Assembly: GCF_947242115.1 (NCBI RefSeq)
Contig: NC_074715.1
Location: 45,049,086 to 45,113,085 of the forward strand
Length of the DNA: 64,000 nt
Direction: 5' to 3'
DNA from: Biomphalaria glabrata
Taxonomy: Eukaryota; Mollusca; Gastropoda; Planorbidae
Numbering within the stretch: position 1 is the first letter of the stretch; the number at the start of each line of letters is the position of its first letter. Made by a program: the position numbers and the translations under genes. The notes under the pieces are model-generated. The model was not told where the DNA came from, ran no database searches, and was given only the letters and a program-made list of their open reading frames with translations. Of this stretch, positions 1-11,923 are shown in pieces.

Positions 1-217
1 CATATGTTCTATTGGTTGTAACAGTTCCTTCTTTCAGGTCTACATCCATATCTTCAACAACATCATAAGAAGATGTTGGTTCATTAGTTAATATAGCTAC
101 AGCATCACTTGGGTCATTTTTAGCCATGCGCAAGGCTCTACGAACTTCAGATTCCGAAGGAAAACCCATTGCCAGAATCATCTGCACATTTTCATCACTT
201 ACGCCGTTGCTATCCAT
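1..217 (-). CDS. USP24: USP24-like ubiquitin carboxyl-terminal hydrolase, first coding exon (partial)
   Basis: The ATG is at 217-215 and 72 codons stay open to the window edge, so the rest of this large gene lies to the left. The peptide begins MDSNGVSDENVQMILAMGFP and continues with VRRALRMAKNDPSDAVAILT. That is a UBA domain: the MGF loop, then an RxAL helix and a DxxxAVxxLTNE helix. Human USP24 is known to start with the same layout (LLCMGFSDPATIRKALRLAKND, then AVALLTNE). After it comes an acidic stretch (VVEDMDVDLKEG), as expected of the linker before the later domains. UBA domains bind ubiquitin; USP24 removes ubiquitin from protein substrates. No catalytic part is inside the window, so the assignment rests on the UBA match and its N-terminal position. 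Another UBA protein is possible but less likely. Confidence 0.72.
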   Translation of the reverse strand, partial: MDSNGVSDENVQMILAMGFPSESEVRRALRMAKNDPSDAVAILTNEPTSSYDVVEDMDVDLKEGTVTTNRTY

Positions 218-1009
218 TGCTATTATATCTAAACAATTTAATGATTAGCAAATAAGACTTCTAGGTTTAATCATAGATCTAGATGCATAGTGCAAAAATT
301 GTATCCAGCAATTTTTCAGCACTAATTCCAGTACATTTTAAATGCAACAAGTATTAGATAGCAATCCGCCATCTTGGTGCAAGAATTTTGTAATTTCTAC
401 AAATGAAGATGTAGATGTAATAAAAGAAAAGACGGAACTAACCTAACGGAACTATAAACATTGAATAAAGGAAAAAAGGAAAGTTAAGTAGCCTCCCCTT
501 TCGTGCATTTAACTGAAAAGAATCCTTAGCGGCTATCCCCCCCTCCCCCCCCCCCCCCAATTCTTTTATAAAAAAAAAAAATCAACGATTTGATCTACAA
601 TACCTAAAACTATCATTAATATATCTTGTTTACATTTTTTACATTGGTCATACACAGTGGCGGTGCAAGACCTAAATTTGATAAGGGCATATGAGATCAT
701 TTTTGAGGCCCTAATAGCTTATAGATGCCTATTAGATCTTTATGGGTGCAAAATTAATTATTATTATTATAAATTGATTAACAATTGAAACCGTCAAATA
801 TTTATTAATTTAAAATGTCGTTAAAGTGTGTTAAAATTTTAAAAAAAATATTTTTAACTCTTATATATCGTAATTCAATTTTGAGTGAGATTCATAACAA
901 AAGAATATTCACATTTGACTAGATCGAGTAACACCTAAATTAAATGAAATTAAATAGCGGGGATTAATTAATTGTGTTAGATATCGGAAAAGAGAAATAA
1001 ATCTTACAT

Positions 1010-1130
1010 AAATGAGGGATATGGTGGCTGCAAATGTGGAGGATAGCAGCGGACAGGGTAGGAACCTAAGACCATCGAGACGACCGAACGATAGTCCAGC
1101 GCGCATACCGCACGACCAGGCAGCTATGTC
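1010..1130 (-). repeat. tRNA-derived SINE, family A, degenerate copy
   Basis: On the minus strand the sequence opens CTGCCTGGTCGTGCGGTATG and continues with CGCGCTGGAC, nearly identical to the copy at 12515. It then passes a decayed box B (GGTTCCTACCC). Box A-like and box B-like blocks at tRNA spacing, plus several copies in the window, mark a tRNA-derived SINE. The 3' part is poorly preserved. Confidence 0.6.
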
Positions 1131-2139
1131 AGGAACAATGAATAATTGTGCAAATTTTCAACCTGATCCAAGATTGGGAAATGAGCGTATCTAAATTTGT
1201 ACCAGACAGACAGTGAGTTGATATAGGCCTAATTTTAAGCTATGTAAATTAGCTTTAATTTTGCTAAGTTCCTTTCAATTGTAGTTGTAGACCAACTTAC
1301 AGTACAGGTAATATGTAATCAAATTCAATTGACTCAAAATATTTGGTTAAATATCTTTCAAGTTATGTTCTGTTATTGGTGTAGAGACTTATAATTTGTA
1401 TAGGAATTACTTTTTTTTTTATAGTTTATATAAGCCTAATTTGTTAGGTTGAAAATCACTGGTCTCAGTATGTTATATTCGACTTCAAAACCTCAGCGCT
1501 TATCACATTAATAATGAGCACTATTGTAGTCTCTTGGCCACGACTGCTTGGAATAGGCTATTTAATTCAGCTCTCCCAGTTTAGTGTTATATGTTTTTCA
1601 GTTGTCCCAGTGACAACTAGGAAAAACAAACCAATATGGTTTTTCTCTATTTTAAATCATTTTGCCGCCGTCTACAAAATCTCAAGAATAACTAGCATTT
1701 GTTTAACTTTCCTAGAATCTCTAGTACGGTCGAGCAAGAATGAATAATATTTTGCCTCTTTTACCCTACGAATCACTTCAACACTTCATCGGTAACTGTT
1801 TTAGACATCAATGTGATCTAGGTGAATGTTGTGACCAAGGTAGATATTGGTGCACACGTGTTATATATAATTATATATAGGCCTATATATATAATATATG
1901 GTAGGCTACATGACTGATTATTAACTCTCTTGCTACATGGTTACCTAGTTGACATGTTTCACTTGACTCCCTTACTGTTATATGACTACTTGGTTAACTG
2001 ATGGACTTCTTAGGCTATGTGTAAAATGGTCACTTCGCTAACTGACTACTTACACGGTCACATCATTGAATTCTTACTTGGTGCTCTCAAACCATACGTC
2101 TTGGTTTTCAGTAAAATTGGCACCCCCCCCCCTCTCTCT

Positions 2140-2545
2140 CCCTGGGATTTCTTATCTCTATCGTCTGTCCCTTGACTTTCGTTGTATATATGGTTGCTGT
2201 GACAGTTAACGTAACAAAACCCCTCCACATTTCCTGGTCAGCTCTTCTTAATGGATATCAAGAGAAGGGCCGATCCATTATTTTTTGTTGTACAGCCAGC
2301 TTTTCTTTTGACGACCCTGTCTCCGTGCCCGACCATCCACTGTACCATGAAAGATGACTTGACAATATGACCGAACCAGTTCAACTTTCGTCTCTTTCCA
2401 GAATCGTGACTTTAAAAGTATAAACTTTCTCTTCTTTTCCCGGCACTTCAGTATTTTTCTGTAGCATTTACTCTCAAAGGCTTGAATGTTTCTTTCAGCC
2501 TCAGCGTTCAGTGTCCAACTTTCACCAGCATATATAAAAAATTGT
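2140..2545 (-). mobile_element. non-LTR retrotransposon (LINE group A), C-terminal remnant
   Basis: Minus-strand translation gives the tail typical of this LINE group: GESWTLNAEAERNIQAFESK then CYRKIL, followed by HGTVDGRARRQGRQKKSW and, after frame changes, WIGPSLD. The same arrangement (SWTL, then RRGRQ.KRWEDN..W.GL, then WR) appears in the copies at 19.6 and 44.1 kb. Frames shift several times and the reverse transcriptase core is absent, so it is a dead 5'-truncated copy. RTE-like or Jockey-like origin cannot be settled from this piece. Confidence 0.65.
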
Positions 2546-4479
2546 ATTGCCTCTAGCCTGCGCTAAGTAGGTATGTTTAAAGTGATAATAGGCTCGCACA
2601 GGAGTACTGAGACCACTTACGAAGCATAAAGTTTTGATTTTACTTACGATTGTTACTATAGGCCATACTTGAGTACAGTATACATCATTTCTTTTAATCA
2701 ACCTGGCCTTTGCCAGAAAGTTGCATGCATACGTCATTGGGAAGGAACTTGTTCATGCTTCTTTCAGTGCATTTCTGAAGCGTCGCAATGACATAAGTAA
2801 GCCAGATACTCACATTCTGTCTCTCATTAGGTAGAACTGCTGCACGGAATGTGTCCACTATAGTTTGTAAAAAAAAAAAAATCCAGCACAGTTCAGCAAG
2901 CGTTTTTTCAAAGATGGATTATAGTAAGCACTAAGGTCTCTTGAAACAAGAAATATGATTTCAAAGCAAGAAATAATTTTAGTATTCTATTAATTAAGTA
3001 GTAATGTCTTTTCACCGCAGCATAAGATGTGATCTTTCCATAGCCATAAATGGTGTTATATTTTGCATCGACATATTTGCAGAATTCTTTTAAAGACTCC
3101 ACTCAAATTGTAGGAGCAGAAGTAATAATACATTTTCACACATATTCTTCTTTTTTTTTTTTTGTAGAAAATCTGCAGCAGTTTCTTTATCGTGTTGTGT
3201 AGGCCTAATGCACAGCACAGCTAGCAGTTTCTGCCAAAACCGACAGAATCTTGCAATCTTTTAAAAAAGTTTTCTTTGTCTTCGCTTTTTTTGTTCTTCA
3301 CAATTAGTTCTTGCATTGCCTACACACACACACACACAAAATACAACTTTCACTATTATTCCATGTTTTTGTAAACCATTTACATTATATTGGCAAATAA
3401 TTTCAGCATTTTCTCCTGGAAGTGATTTCTAAAACTATAACTAGATCTAAGGCATAAAGAAGCCCATAAGGGAAAACAATTTCACATCTTTGTGTTTCAA
3501 AGCGTCTGTGATCGCAGTCATGAACTGGACACCCCTAACATGCGTCTTTAAAATGCTCATTACAAAAAGGGACCACTGTGACTTTGGGGGTCATACATTT
3601 TTTTAAAGCTATTTCAATGTGCAGTCAATTGATCTAGAACTGTGATTAAGGAGAACAGATATGCAAAAGTACCTTCTGTGGCTGTAAACTTTTTTCACAT
3701 GTCTCAATGCTGGAGAAGTACTTAGAAGTATACAGAAGCTTCCAAGATTGTTGACATACTTCTGTACATGTGCATAAATATACTCCTTAATCAAGCATGT
3801 GTAATTATATTTTATTTCATAAAAGCAAACAAACACAAACTATAGGTTGAGAACTTTATTTCCAGACTATTAAAAATTTATGCAAATAAAAATAGTATGA
3901 CATTACGTCAATATTTAATAACAAATATATGTGCAATATTGTTTTGGTTAAGACCAGAGCAAAAAAAAAATATCACAGTGAGATGTTAATAAAAACTGAT
4001 CATTGAAAACATTTTCAAATCCATAAGAAAAAAACAACAGAAGGAAGCAAATCTACTTCACAAGAAAAAAAAAAAAGGTAAATCCACTTGATAGTGCAAC
4101 ATAATAATTTTTATAGCTTTGTAATCCACACAGTAAACATAGAATTAAAAAAAAATGTTTCTTTTGGTCAAACATATCAAACCAAATATAAAGTACAGAC
4201 ATATAAAAATATATGTATACAAATATATAATTATAAAGATAGTAATACTGTTAAAATTTTTGATAGTCACAGCTAACATGCTGTGCAAAGTAAGAACAAA
4301 ATCTATAATTACTTTTAAAATAGATATTTAAGATAAAATGTCTTTGAAATGAAGATAATCCCAGACAGAAAAAAAATATATTACGAGAAGCACAATTAAA
4401 AAAAAACAAACAAACACAATTCTGTCTAGAACAACAATAACAAAAAAGGGAAAATATTATCAATATACATCTTCAGCTG

Positions 4480-4560
4480 AGTGGCATACATTTCAGACTA
4501 TTATCATAAAGGTCTCAAGTTTAAACCCTGCTCATGTCATCCTTTGCAGGTCTGCAAGAC
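4480..4560 (+). repeat. tRNA-derived SINE, family A, degenerate copy
   Basis: Contains GCTGAGTGGCATACATTTCAG followed by a box B-like AAGTTTAAACCCTGCTC at tRNA spacing. This parallels the box B region of the copy at 12515 (GGGTTCAAACCCTGCCCGC). It runs straight into the 44-bp tandem repeat. Confidence 0.45.
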
Positions 4561-4665
4561 CTATGGGGCTAAGACAAAATAAACTTTATTTCTGCAAGAG
4601 CTCTGGGCTAAGACAAAATAAATTTCATTTCTGCAAGAGTTCTGGGGCTAAGACAAAATAAACAT
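4551..4665. repeat. 44-bp tandem repeat, about 2.7 copies
   Basis: The unit TCTGCAAGA...GGGGCTAAGACAAAATAAA.TTT..T repeats nearly perfectly three times, the last copy partial. On the minus strand it contains AATAAA-type words about 590 bases past the tektin-2 stop, so it could lie within or end that gene's 3' UTR; this is inference. Confidence 0.75.
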
Positions 4666-5173
4666 TTCTGAAGAAACAATTTAAATTGATAAACATATGA
4701 TAGCATATTCCTTACTTCTCAGAAGTTCCTTCATAATGGTATTATTTTAACCTATACATTTTGGAAAGCTAGAGAAACCAGCCACTGAAATACAGATAAA
4801 AGGATTTGGAGATTGATATTTTCATTTTGTTCAAACTGAAACTTATGTATAAGAAAAATGTCTTTTTATAAAAATAATTTTTTTTTTAATCATGGTATTT
4901 GTTTTTAAATGGGTAAATATGTTGACACAGACAGATTCTAAATGCTATATAAGACTGATTACTGTTGATTACTACTTCAACGGTGAACAGAATAATGTAA
5001 CATATTTCAAAGGTGTTGTAATAACTAACGCTTTCTTTAATGACTGAGGTATATCACTGAACCTCGATGTTTTTTGTGCAACAAAGTTACTATTAAAAAA
5101 ATTTAGCCTACAAAAAAAATTTGCTGTAAATCAATGTATAAAAAAATATTTGTGTTGAAAATAAAAGTCATTT

Positions 5174-8100
5174 TTAAGCAAGGATGGCTGACTTCATTCT
5201 CTCAATCCCAGTCAGGGTTAAATTGTGCTCAATTTGTGAAGTTGCTGGTGGGTTTAGTTTCTGACGCACGCCAAGGCATTGATTGTCAAGGCGCAGAGAC
5301 TGAGTTTTCAGTGCGATATCATCATTCAAACGATGCAAAGTCTTTTGCAAACCATCCAGTGCATGTCTGAAATAGATTTCCAAACATATATTTTCAGTTT
5401 TTGTCACATTTTACATCAACTTACTTAAATAATTAAAAAGAGCTGGTATAGTATTATTTTTTTTTGTCTACAAAATTTATAAAACATTTAAAAAAATCAA
5501 CAGTGATAATTGTTAATAGAATGTAATATTGAAGATAAATAACTATTGTAAGGTTTCACTATATGTGATATTGGCTAGAATATATGACAGACATTTAAAG
5601 GCAGGCAAATAAATTAATTCCTTTTCTCATCTCACATAATTGATACAACTCATGTTTTGTAACCCATGACTCTACAATCAACATAGGTTATAATATGAAG
5701 CATAATAAGAGTTACCATGCAAACTTTGAGAGAATATTTATAGCACATAATAAAACATGGATTACAGAATTTTTTCACAGCTTCACAAACATACTTGTGT
5801 AGGAAGAAATTTTTAAATGAATAGTAGTCAAACTTGATAGTTGTTACATTACAAAAAAAACAACAACAAATGAATTAGAGCTAGGGCTTCAGAAAATATT
5901 TTCACTGTAAGAAAAACATGTAAGTACAGAAAAAAAAACAAGAAAATGATGTGAGGTTCCACTTACAACTCTTAAGTGAGAAAAAAAACAAAAAAATAAA
6001 AAACATGAACAAAAAAAAAAAAAAAAAAAAGGTTCCAGTCATTTAATAAACATTGACAGTGGGCCTAACAGGGCCACAGTAGACCCAAAGCTTAAAGAAC
6101 TCCTCACTTGCAAAATGAGATTCTTAAAAGAATGGCTTATAAAATCAGATTTAGCTATTGAATAATGATAATAAGACTACAGCTGTCGATTCCACTTAAA
6201 TTACCAAATCGATGGCACAACAAAGAATACAGTGAGTTGGCCATTAAGGAAGATTGTCTCAAAACCAACTGGCCATCATAGCATAGTTTAGGGCATCAAG
6301 TATTCAGGCTCACAATGAAATGGAGTCTGTATATATAGTGGATCAAGAGAGTAAAAAGTAACATTTAATATAAAAGTCTTTCATTTCCAAAAATGTAGCT
6401 AGATCATTAGTGCTACTTCCACATAGTAAAGTACATCAGAGTACTAGTATTCAACTTACTGAGATTGCTTGAGTTTCTCCTCCAAAGCTTGTTTGCTGGC
6501 ATACAGTTGTTTGACTTCATCAACAAGACCATACTGGGCAGCATCTCGACACAGCTCAACATTAGGGCGGTATGTCCGGTTTTCCAGCCTTGTTTCTGCC
6601 TTTTTAGTAGGTCGAATTTTGTTTCTGATGGCTTCTTCGATTCCTCTTATATCATTCTCAAGTTCAGCAATTTCCTCTTCAGTCTTAATAATAGAAAGAT
6701 ATAAGAATTAACAATGAAAATAAACATTTTTTAAAGACAAGAAATAAAAAATCTTCTAAAAATATATACCAATGAAATATTTCAATGTCTTTATTCAAAT
6801 CAATTTCTTTAAAAACAACTTTTATAAAATAAAAACATACATTCTTTTTTTGCCATTCAAGCTCATCCTTGGCACGTTCAAACTCATGAATCCTCTTTCT
6901 GAAAGCATACTCAGTTGCCTGCTTTTGTGCTTCTAGATCATTGGCTGTTTGTTGGAGAGTGTGATGTATTTGTTCTCTGAGTCTATTGGCAGATTTCATT
7001 TCAGCATCAGCTCTTTCTTTGTTGTATCTGCTGAAGTCTTCCCACTGTTGTGGAGTAGTGCTCCTATATGAAATAAATGTTTTCTAATAGATTTCAATGC
7101 ATTAACATTTTTATAAGAAGAAAAATTAATCCAATTTGGCCAGTGCAAAATTGTAAACCATATAATAAAAAGAAAGTTTAGAACCTCAAAAGTTTCTCCA
7201 TAAAAATATATGATTCAACTTTATTGTTTAGCCATTAAAAAATAGGTGTGGTGAGTGAGTGGTACTTTTAATTTCAAGATTTTTAGGGCAAATGTGAGTT
7301 TAGCCAGCAAACATAACGACCAACCCCTTTACTTTTCTCAAATAATGTCAGGAGCACCTTTAAAATCCTGAAATTAAAAATCCCAGTTTATAAGCTATCC
7401 CGACAAGATCAACGTCTAATCTTTCGACTCAGGACAGGACACAACAGAATGAGACAACATATGTACTGGAAGCTCAAAATTGAAACATCTGTACATGTGG
7501 AGTGTCACCAGAGAATGCTGACCATGTCCTTCAAAACTGTTCTCTTTACCATGAGGCCCGTACAAGACACTGGCCCCAAAACAGCCCAAATGAAAGAGCT
7601 CCCTGATTTGGAAATCACTGCGCAGTTCATCTCATATATTGGTCTAGTCATCTGAACGCTCCAAAATAAAAATGAGAATGAGGAAGAAGAACAAAAAAAT
7701 CCCAGTCTTCACAGAGATTTGAACCCAGTACTCCTCAGTTAAAAAAAACAAGTGCTTGGCCACCAAGCGCCCCCCCCCCCCCCCCAATATTAATATGAAT
7801 GAAAAAAATGTTCATAATGATTTCACCTTACCCTTTCGGTACACGCAATGGATCAGGCTTATAGCTTATGTTGGGTGATCTGTCAGACAAATTATATTGA
7901 TCAATATCAATGCCTAGGGCTATATTTTTGTCTTGTAGATCAGCTTGCACTTGTTGCCGTGCTTCCTGCAGCAGACATAGTTGTTCAAAGGAATCAGAGA
8001 TCCTTTGTTGGAGAGTCTTTTTGATTCCATCAATCACTTCTGCTTCCTGTTAGTTTCCATTTTGATAAAAAAAAAATGTTCTATTACACATGTATGATAC

Positions 8101-10316
8101 AAACTAATTTGTATCCTATCATTAATCTATTAATAGCAGACAAATTCTTAGCCAGTTTTGTTATATTATTAAGCCTGATAAGGAAGAGACTGGATAAATT
8201 CTCTATTTGTTGACAGAATTAAATGTACCAGTAATTTTAGCATGACAAATTAATCTTATTCTGTAAGTAAATATGTGATTACTAAAATACATTGTAATAA
8301 ATAATTTTAGTAAACCTAAAGCCTTGATTATCTAATCAAGTTAACCAAAAAAGGTGACCTTACTCAATGCAACAACTGGCAGGGAATCATGTTATTGTCA
8401 ACCCTCAGCAAGGTCTAAACTAGAATAATACTGGAATGCCTAAAAGATGCCCTAAACAAAACACAAAAACCAGGCTGGATTCCGGAAGGAAAAATACACT
8501 GACCACATTGTTACACTGCGCATTATCATAGAACAATTTATTGAGTGGCAATCTTCTCTGTACATGACCTTTGTGGATTTTGAGAAAGCCTTTGACAGTA
8601 TTGATCTGAAGACTGATGAATCACTATGGAATTCCAACAAAATTTACCAACATCATTAAATAATGAATACAATGACTCATCATGTCAAGTAATAGACAAT
8701 GGTAAGCTGAACAACTCATTTCAAGTAAAAACAGGAGTAAGACAGGGATGTATGCTTTTGCCCTTGATATTTTTGCTGGTGATTGATTGGGTCATGAGAC
8801 AGTCTTAGATAAGAAAAGTGGCATACAATGAACACAACAATTAATCTTATTCTGTATGTAAATATGTGATTACTTAAATACTTTGTAACACTTTTTTTTT
8901 AAAAGTCAGCTACTAACATTTTTAAAACAAAAAATAGAAGTAAACCTAAAACCTCACTTTGTGCAGTTGATTTTCTGGCTCATCCTGAACAACATCTATA
9001 TTTCTACGACCTTCTCGTAGAGTAAGACACTCAATGTTGACATCAGTAGGTAGGTTTTTGGCTTCTAGAGCTTGCTCAGTCAATTCTTTTGCTTCGGAAA
9101 GATCTGCAATTTCTTGATCTAGCTGTCCCAATGTCCTTTCTAGAATTTCCTTCCATTTTCTAATGTGATCAACTCTGTCAGCTAGTCTAACATCATTAGA
9201 ATATTGATCCCACTTGGTCTGAACATCTGTTTCATTACGCAAGAAACGTGATTCTTGACGCACCTGGACGAGTTTATTAAAATATTTATTTTAAAAAATA
9301 TCATAAAAGGTTGTAAAATAAGAAAGTGTTTTGCATGGAAAACATATGATCATATTAATAATGGTAAATATCTTACAATATATGTTATTGTTTGACACAC
9401 AATGGATTATGCAAGCAGCAAGCATAACTAATTAAACAGTAGGCTAATATTCAATAGACAATTTAATGTAATAAAAATATTTTTGATGTGACTATCCAAA
9501 CCCAGCAAATTTTCTTCAACAAAATAAAATTATTTTTCAAATAAATATTGCTGCTTTATTTTTGCATAGGTTTATAATTTTCAAGAACAGCATCATAAAT
9601 AATTTTAAGAGCCCTAGACATGGAATACAGTCAATTATGAATAAAGGTGAATTCCAATAAAAATCTATATCAATTTTGGAAGTTTCTATTGAATACTTTG
9701 GTTATGTAAATTTTATTTTTGTTATCATGTTATAAAAGTTTATAATCAAAATTATTTTCTTGGTATGTTTTTTTTTACTAGATGACAGTTGTTAATTTTA
9801 TTTTAAGGCCTTTAAATTGATCTTGATAATGTTATCTTTTAGTCTCTTTTGCTTTTAATGATGAAATATTTCATGATAGCGCTTCTACGTGGTTCCTAGG
9901 TCGATCATCTAAATTGCAAACATTACAACCATACAATTACTAGTTGACAAAGCATTTTTGGCAGGGGGGGGGGATTTGAATAAATATTGTATAGTGTCTA
10001 TATAAATAGATGTTGTGTGGTATGTGCGCTGGATTGCCATTTGGTCATCTCGATGATCCCAAGTTCATGCCCTGCCTGCTGCCATCCTGCAGGAGGTTTG
10101 GACTATAGGAAGTACATTATTTCCAACTCTCAAGGTACATCAGAAACATCTAATAAATGTAGCATGAGATGAAAGAAAAATAACATTTTAGTGTCTAGGC
10201 ATACACACTTGATGAGATGCAGATCTCTGTCGTTCAGCATTTGTTGACTGAGCATACACTTCTGTAAACCAGTCAGTTGGCTGATGTCTTACTATTTGTC
10301 TGACTTCTGTTGCCAT
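5174..10316 (-). CDS. TEKT2: tektin-2, ciliary/flagellar microtubule inner protein (six coding exons)
   Basis: Coding exons on the minus strand: 10316-10209, 9263-8958, 8046-7832, 7063-6841, 6683-6460 and 5366-5174. All junctions are GT-AG, the parts total 1269 nt, and the product is 422 aa, close to vertebrate tektin-2 at about 430. Residues 323-331 are RPNVELCRD, the tektin signature. Other tektin-2-like blocks are SHQVRQESRFLRNETDVQTK (34-53), NIECLTLREGRR, RSPNIS, the block VPKG/STTPQQWEDFSRYNKE across the exon 3/4 junction, and a coiled-coil KRIHEFERAKDELEWQKKN. Tektins are coiled-coil filaments inside the A-tubule of axonemal doublets and are needed for cilia and sperm motility. The ATG sits four bases after a splice acceptor (10321-10322), so the 5' UTR is in an upstream exon. 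No frame breaks were seen. Introns contain antisense LINE pieces and a SINE. Confidence 0.95.
7385..7690 (+). mobile_element. LINE C-terminal remnant (group D) in tektin-2 intron 3
   Basis: Plus-strand translation reads YKLSRQDQRLIFRLRTGHNR, then RM, then after a frame change a cysteine block with ENADHVLQNC.LYHEAR. This is the C-terminal region following the reverse transcriptase in a LINE group common in invertebrates, where the block is LSR.DQ..IFRLRTGHNR followed by HIL..CP. It is antisense to tektin-2 and frame-broken. Confidence 0.7.
8390..8815 (+). mobile_element. LINE reverse transcriptase remnant (group B) in tektin-2 intron 2
   Basis: Frames along the plus strand give NWQGIMLLSTLSKV, TLRIIIEQFIEWQSS, YMTFVDFEKAFDSID and VKTGVRQGCMLLPLIFLLVI, then DWVMRQ. 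These are the palm and finger motifs of a non-LTR reverse transcriptase: F-DFEKAFDS carries the first catalytic Asp, and GVRQGC..SP is motif B. At least three frame changes and no catalytic FADD box mean it is dead. It lies antisense to the gene. Confidence 0.85.
9985..10170 (+). repeat. tRNA-derived SINE, family A, in tektin-2 intron 1
   Basis: GTTGTGTGGTATGTGCGCTGG (box A region), then AAGTTCATGCCCTGCCTGC (decayed box B), then GGAGGTTTGGACTATAGGAA and ATTTCCAACTCTCAAGGTAC. The same order and tail words occur in the copy at 12515. It lies about 40 bases inside the intron from exon 1. Confidence 0.75.
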
Positions 10317-10549
10317 TTTTCTACATGAAAAAGCAATCGTTAATTTAATGGAAAAAATATATAATAAAATAATTGTAATATATATTTAAAATATGTACAT
10401 ATGCTACTAGTACATACTATGACATACTAACACAATGTGTTTTAGAACAGAGCATATTATACTTATTTATCATTAAACACTAAATTCAAAATACTTAAAT
10501 TGATTTTGTATATAATACTAAAGTACTGTTACTCCACAGTAGTCAAGAA

Positions 10550-11520
10550 TTTTAGGGTAGATGTTCACAACATTTAGATCTAGAGACTAGATGTCTAGAT
10601 CTAAATTATTAGCAACTAATTTAAATTAACTTAATGAGCTTAACTAGTAACTATATATAGATCTAGTTGATTATTTGTTTAATTTAAATGTAGATAACTT
10701 AAATTGGTCTTAGATCTAAATTATATCATGATCTATGCATTAAATGAGTCCAGATCTAGATATCTAGATAGTAATCTAGTCATTCTAGATCCAGAATTCT
10801 AAATTGGTAAATATCAAGAGAGATCATTAATGTCTTATTTTACAGAGATTCAAGGCATCATACAAGTGAAAGAAAACATTTTAAGAGTTGATTCATATAG
10901 AATATTATACTAGAATATGGACTTAGATTTTAGATCTAGAAATTAGTACTCTTGTTGTACTTTTACTACTATTCTTAGTATCTTTATAATTATTAATTTG
11001 CCATCACTGCCATCAACAAGCATTGGCATTAGTAATTTTATTGGAGACTTATGAGATAAGAAGATAAGAGATCTAGAATCTAGATTGCCAGATTATGAAT
11101 CAGGCAGATGTTTCATATTACCTTTTTTATGTCTGTGAGTTATGGGTCTATCATAGTCTATGACTGACACTATGACTATGAGATTTAGATGATAATCATG
11201 ATCGACTGATATCATAATCAGATAATCATGATAGATAATCATGAATCATGATAAATCATGATAATCTAACAATAGGCGGCAATACAATTGCCAATAGGAA
11301 TAGCCTTGAATAGGCTTATTTACTATTTTATAAGTTTATCTTTAATCAGTAACTTGAGAAGTTGAGTAACTAGGTCTATCAGTGTCACTCTATACTCTAT
11401 GCTCTATTGGCTATATCATCTATGAGTCTATCAGTCACATCAGTGTCTTTATCTAGATTAGATTCTAGAACATTCTAGATATATATAATTTAAGAAAATC
11501 TAGGAATATGAATTTTAATT
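10550..11520. repeat. TAGATCTA-rich low-complexity tract upstream of tektin-2
   Basis: Dense with AGATCT, TAGATCTAGA and short relatives (TCATGATAATCATGAT near 11195-11265). Nearly every line has one or more of these palindromic words. It sits between the first coding exon and the predicted non-coding exon of tektin-2, so it is probably intron 1 sequence. No coding potential was seen. Confidence 0.7.
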
Positions 11521-11586
11521 AAAATATGACTATACTAAACAGTAAAGTCACATTTTAGTTTCATTTAGGTCTACTTTAGTACTTAC

Positions 11587-11690
11587 AATTTAATTCTATT
11601 CCAACAGAGATCAAGAAAAATTGACCCGACCTGCAGATCGAAGGGTATCGTTGCTACCTAAACAGCATTACGGTCAATAAATTAAAGACG
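11587..11690 (-). other. TEKT2: candidate non-coding first exon and promoter area of tektin-2
   Basis: A strong minus-strand donor GTAAGT occupies 11586-11581, preceded by about 100 bases less AT-rich than their surroundings (CGATCTGCAGGTCGGGTC on the minus strand). The tektin-2 start exon begins at an acceptor only four bases before its ATG, so a non-coding exon must exist upstream, and this is the best-placed donor. The 5' limit is a guess. Confidence 0.4.
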
Positions 11691-11879
11691 TATTTTCATT
11701 GGCCAAACTATATCTTGTAATCCAATCATAATCGCGTTAAGAAAGTGATTGTACATTTGTTGTCATGGATCGCTCATTCTAGTTCCGGTTCTTCCATCAG
11801 CCAAGGAATAAAATAAAAAAAAGTTACCAAAAATTTTTTGTCAAAAAGATCCTAAAGTTCTATAATAGACTATAGATCT

Positions 11880-11923
11880 AGATCTATCTATCTATCTATC
11901 TATATATATATATATATATATAA
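11880..11923. repeat. microsatellite (ATCT)n followed by (AT)n
   Basis: GATCTAGATC leads into about four ATCT units and then about ten AT units. It is a likely length-variable site. Confidence 0.9.

Larger units (their letters stand above)
218..5173. other. intergenic region between the USP24-like exon and tektin-2
   Basis: AT-rich, with homopolymer runs (a C run near 541-560 and A runs). A motif CAGTGGCGGTGCAAGACC at about 655 looks like one end of a hAT-type element and recurs in altered form at 26036; no partner end was found. The stretch also holds a SINE copy, a LINE remnant and a 44-bp tandem repeat, listed separately. The 5' UTR and promoter of the USP24-like gene must lie just to the right of 217. 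Reading frames at 2.5-4.5 kb are short and resemble no known protein. Confidence 0.5.

Noticed and set aside
655-1130. possible complete hAT element starting at CAGTGGCGGTGCAAG
   Set aside because: No inverted partner end or 8-bp duplication was found to the right.
4551-4665. possible CRISPR-like direct repeats
   Set aside because: Units are adjacent with no unique spacers; the window is eukaryotic. The same applies to all other arrays here.
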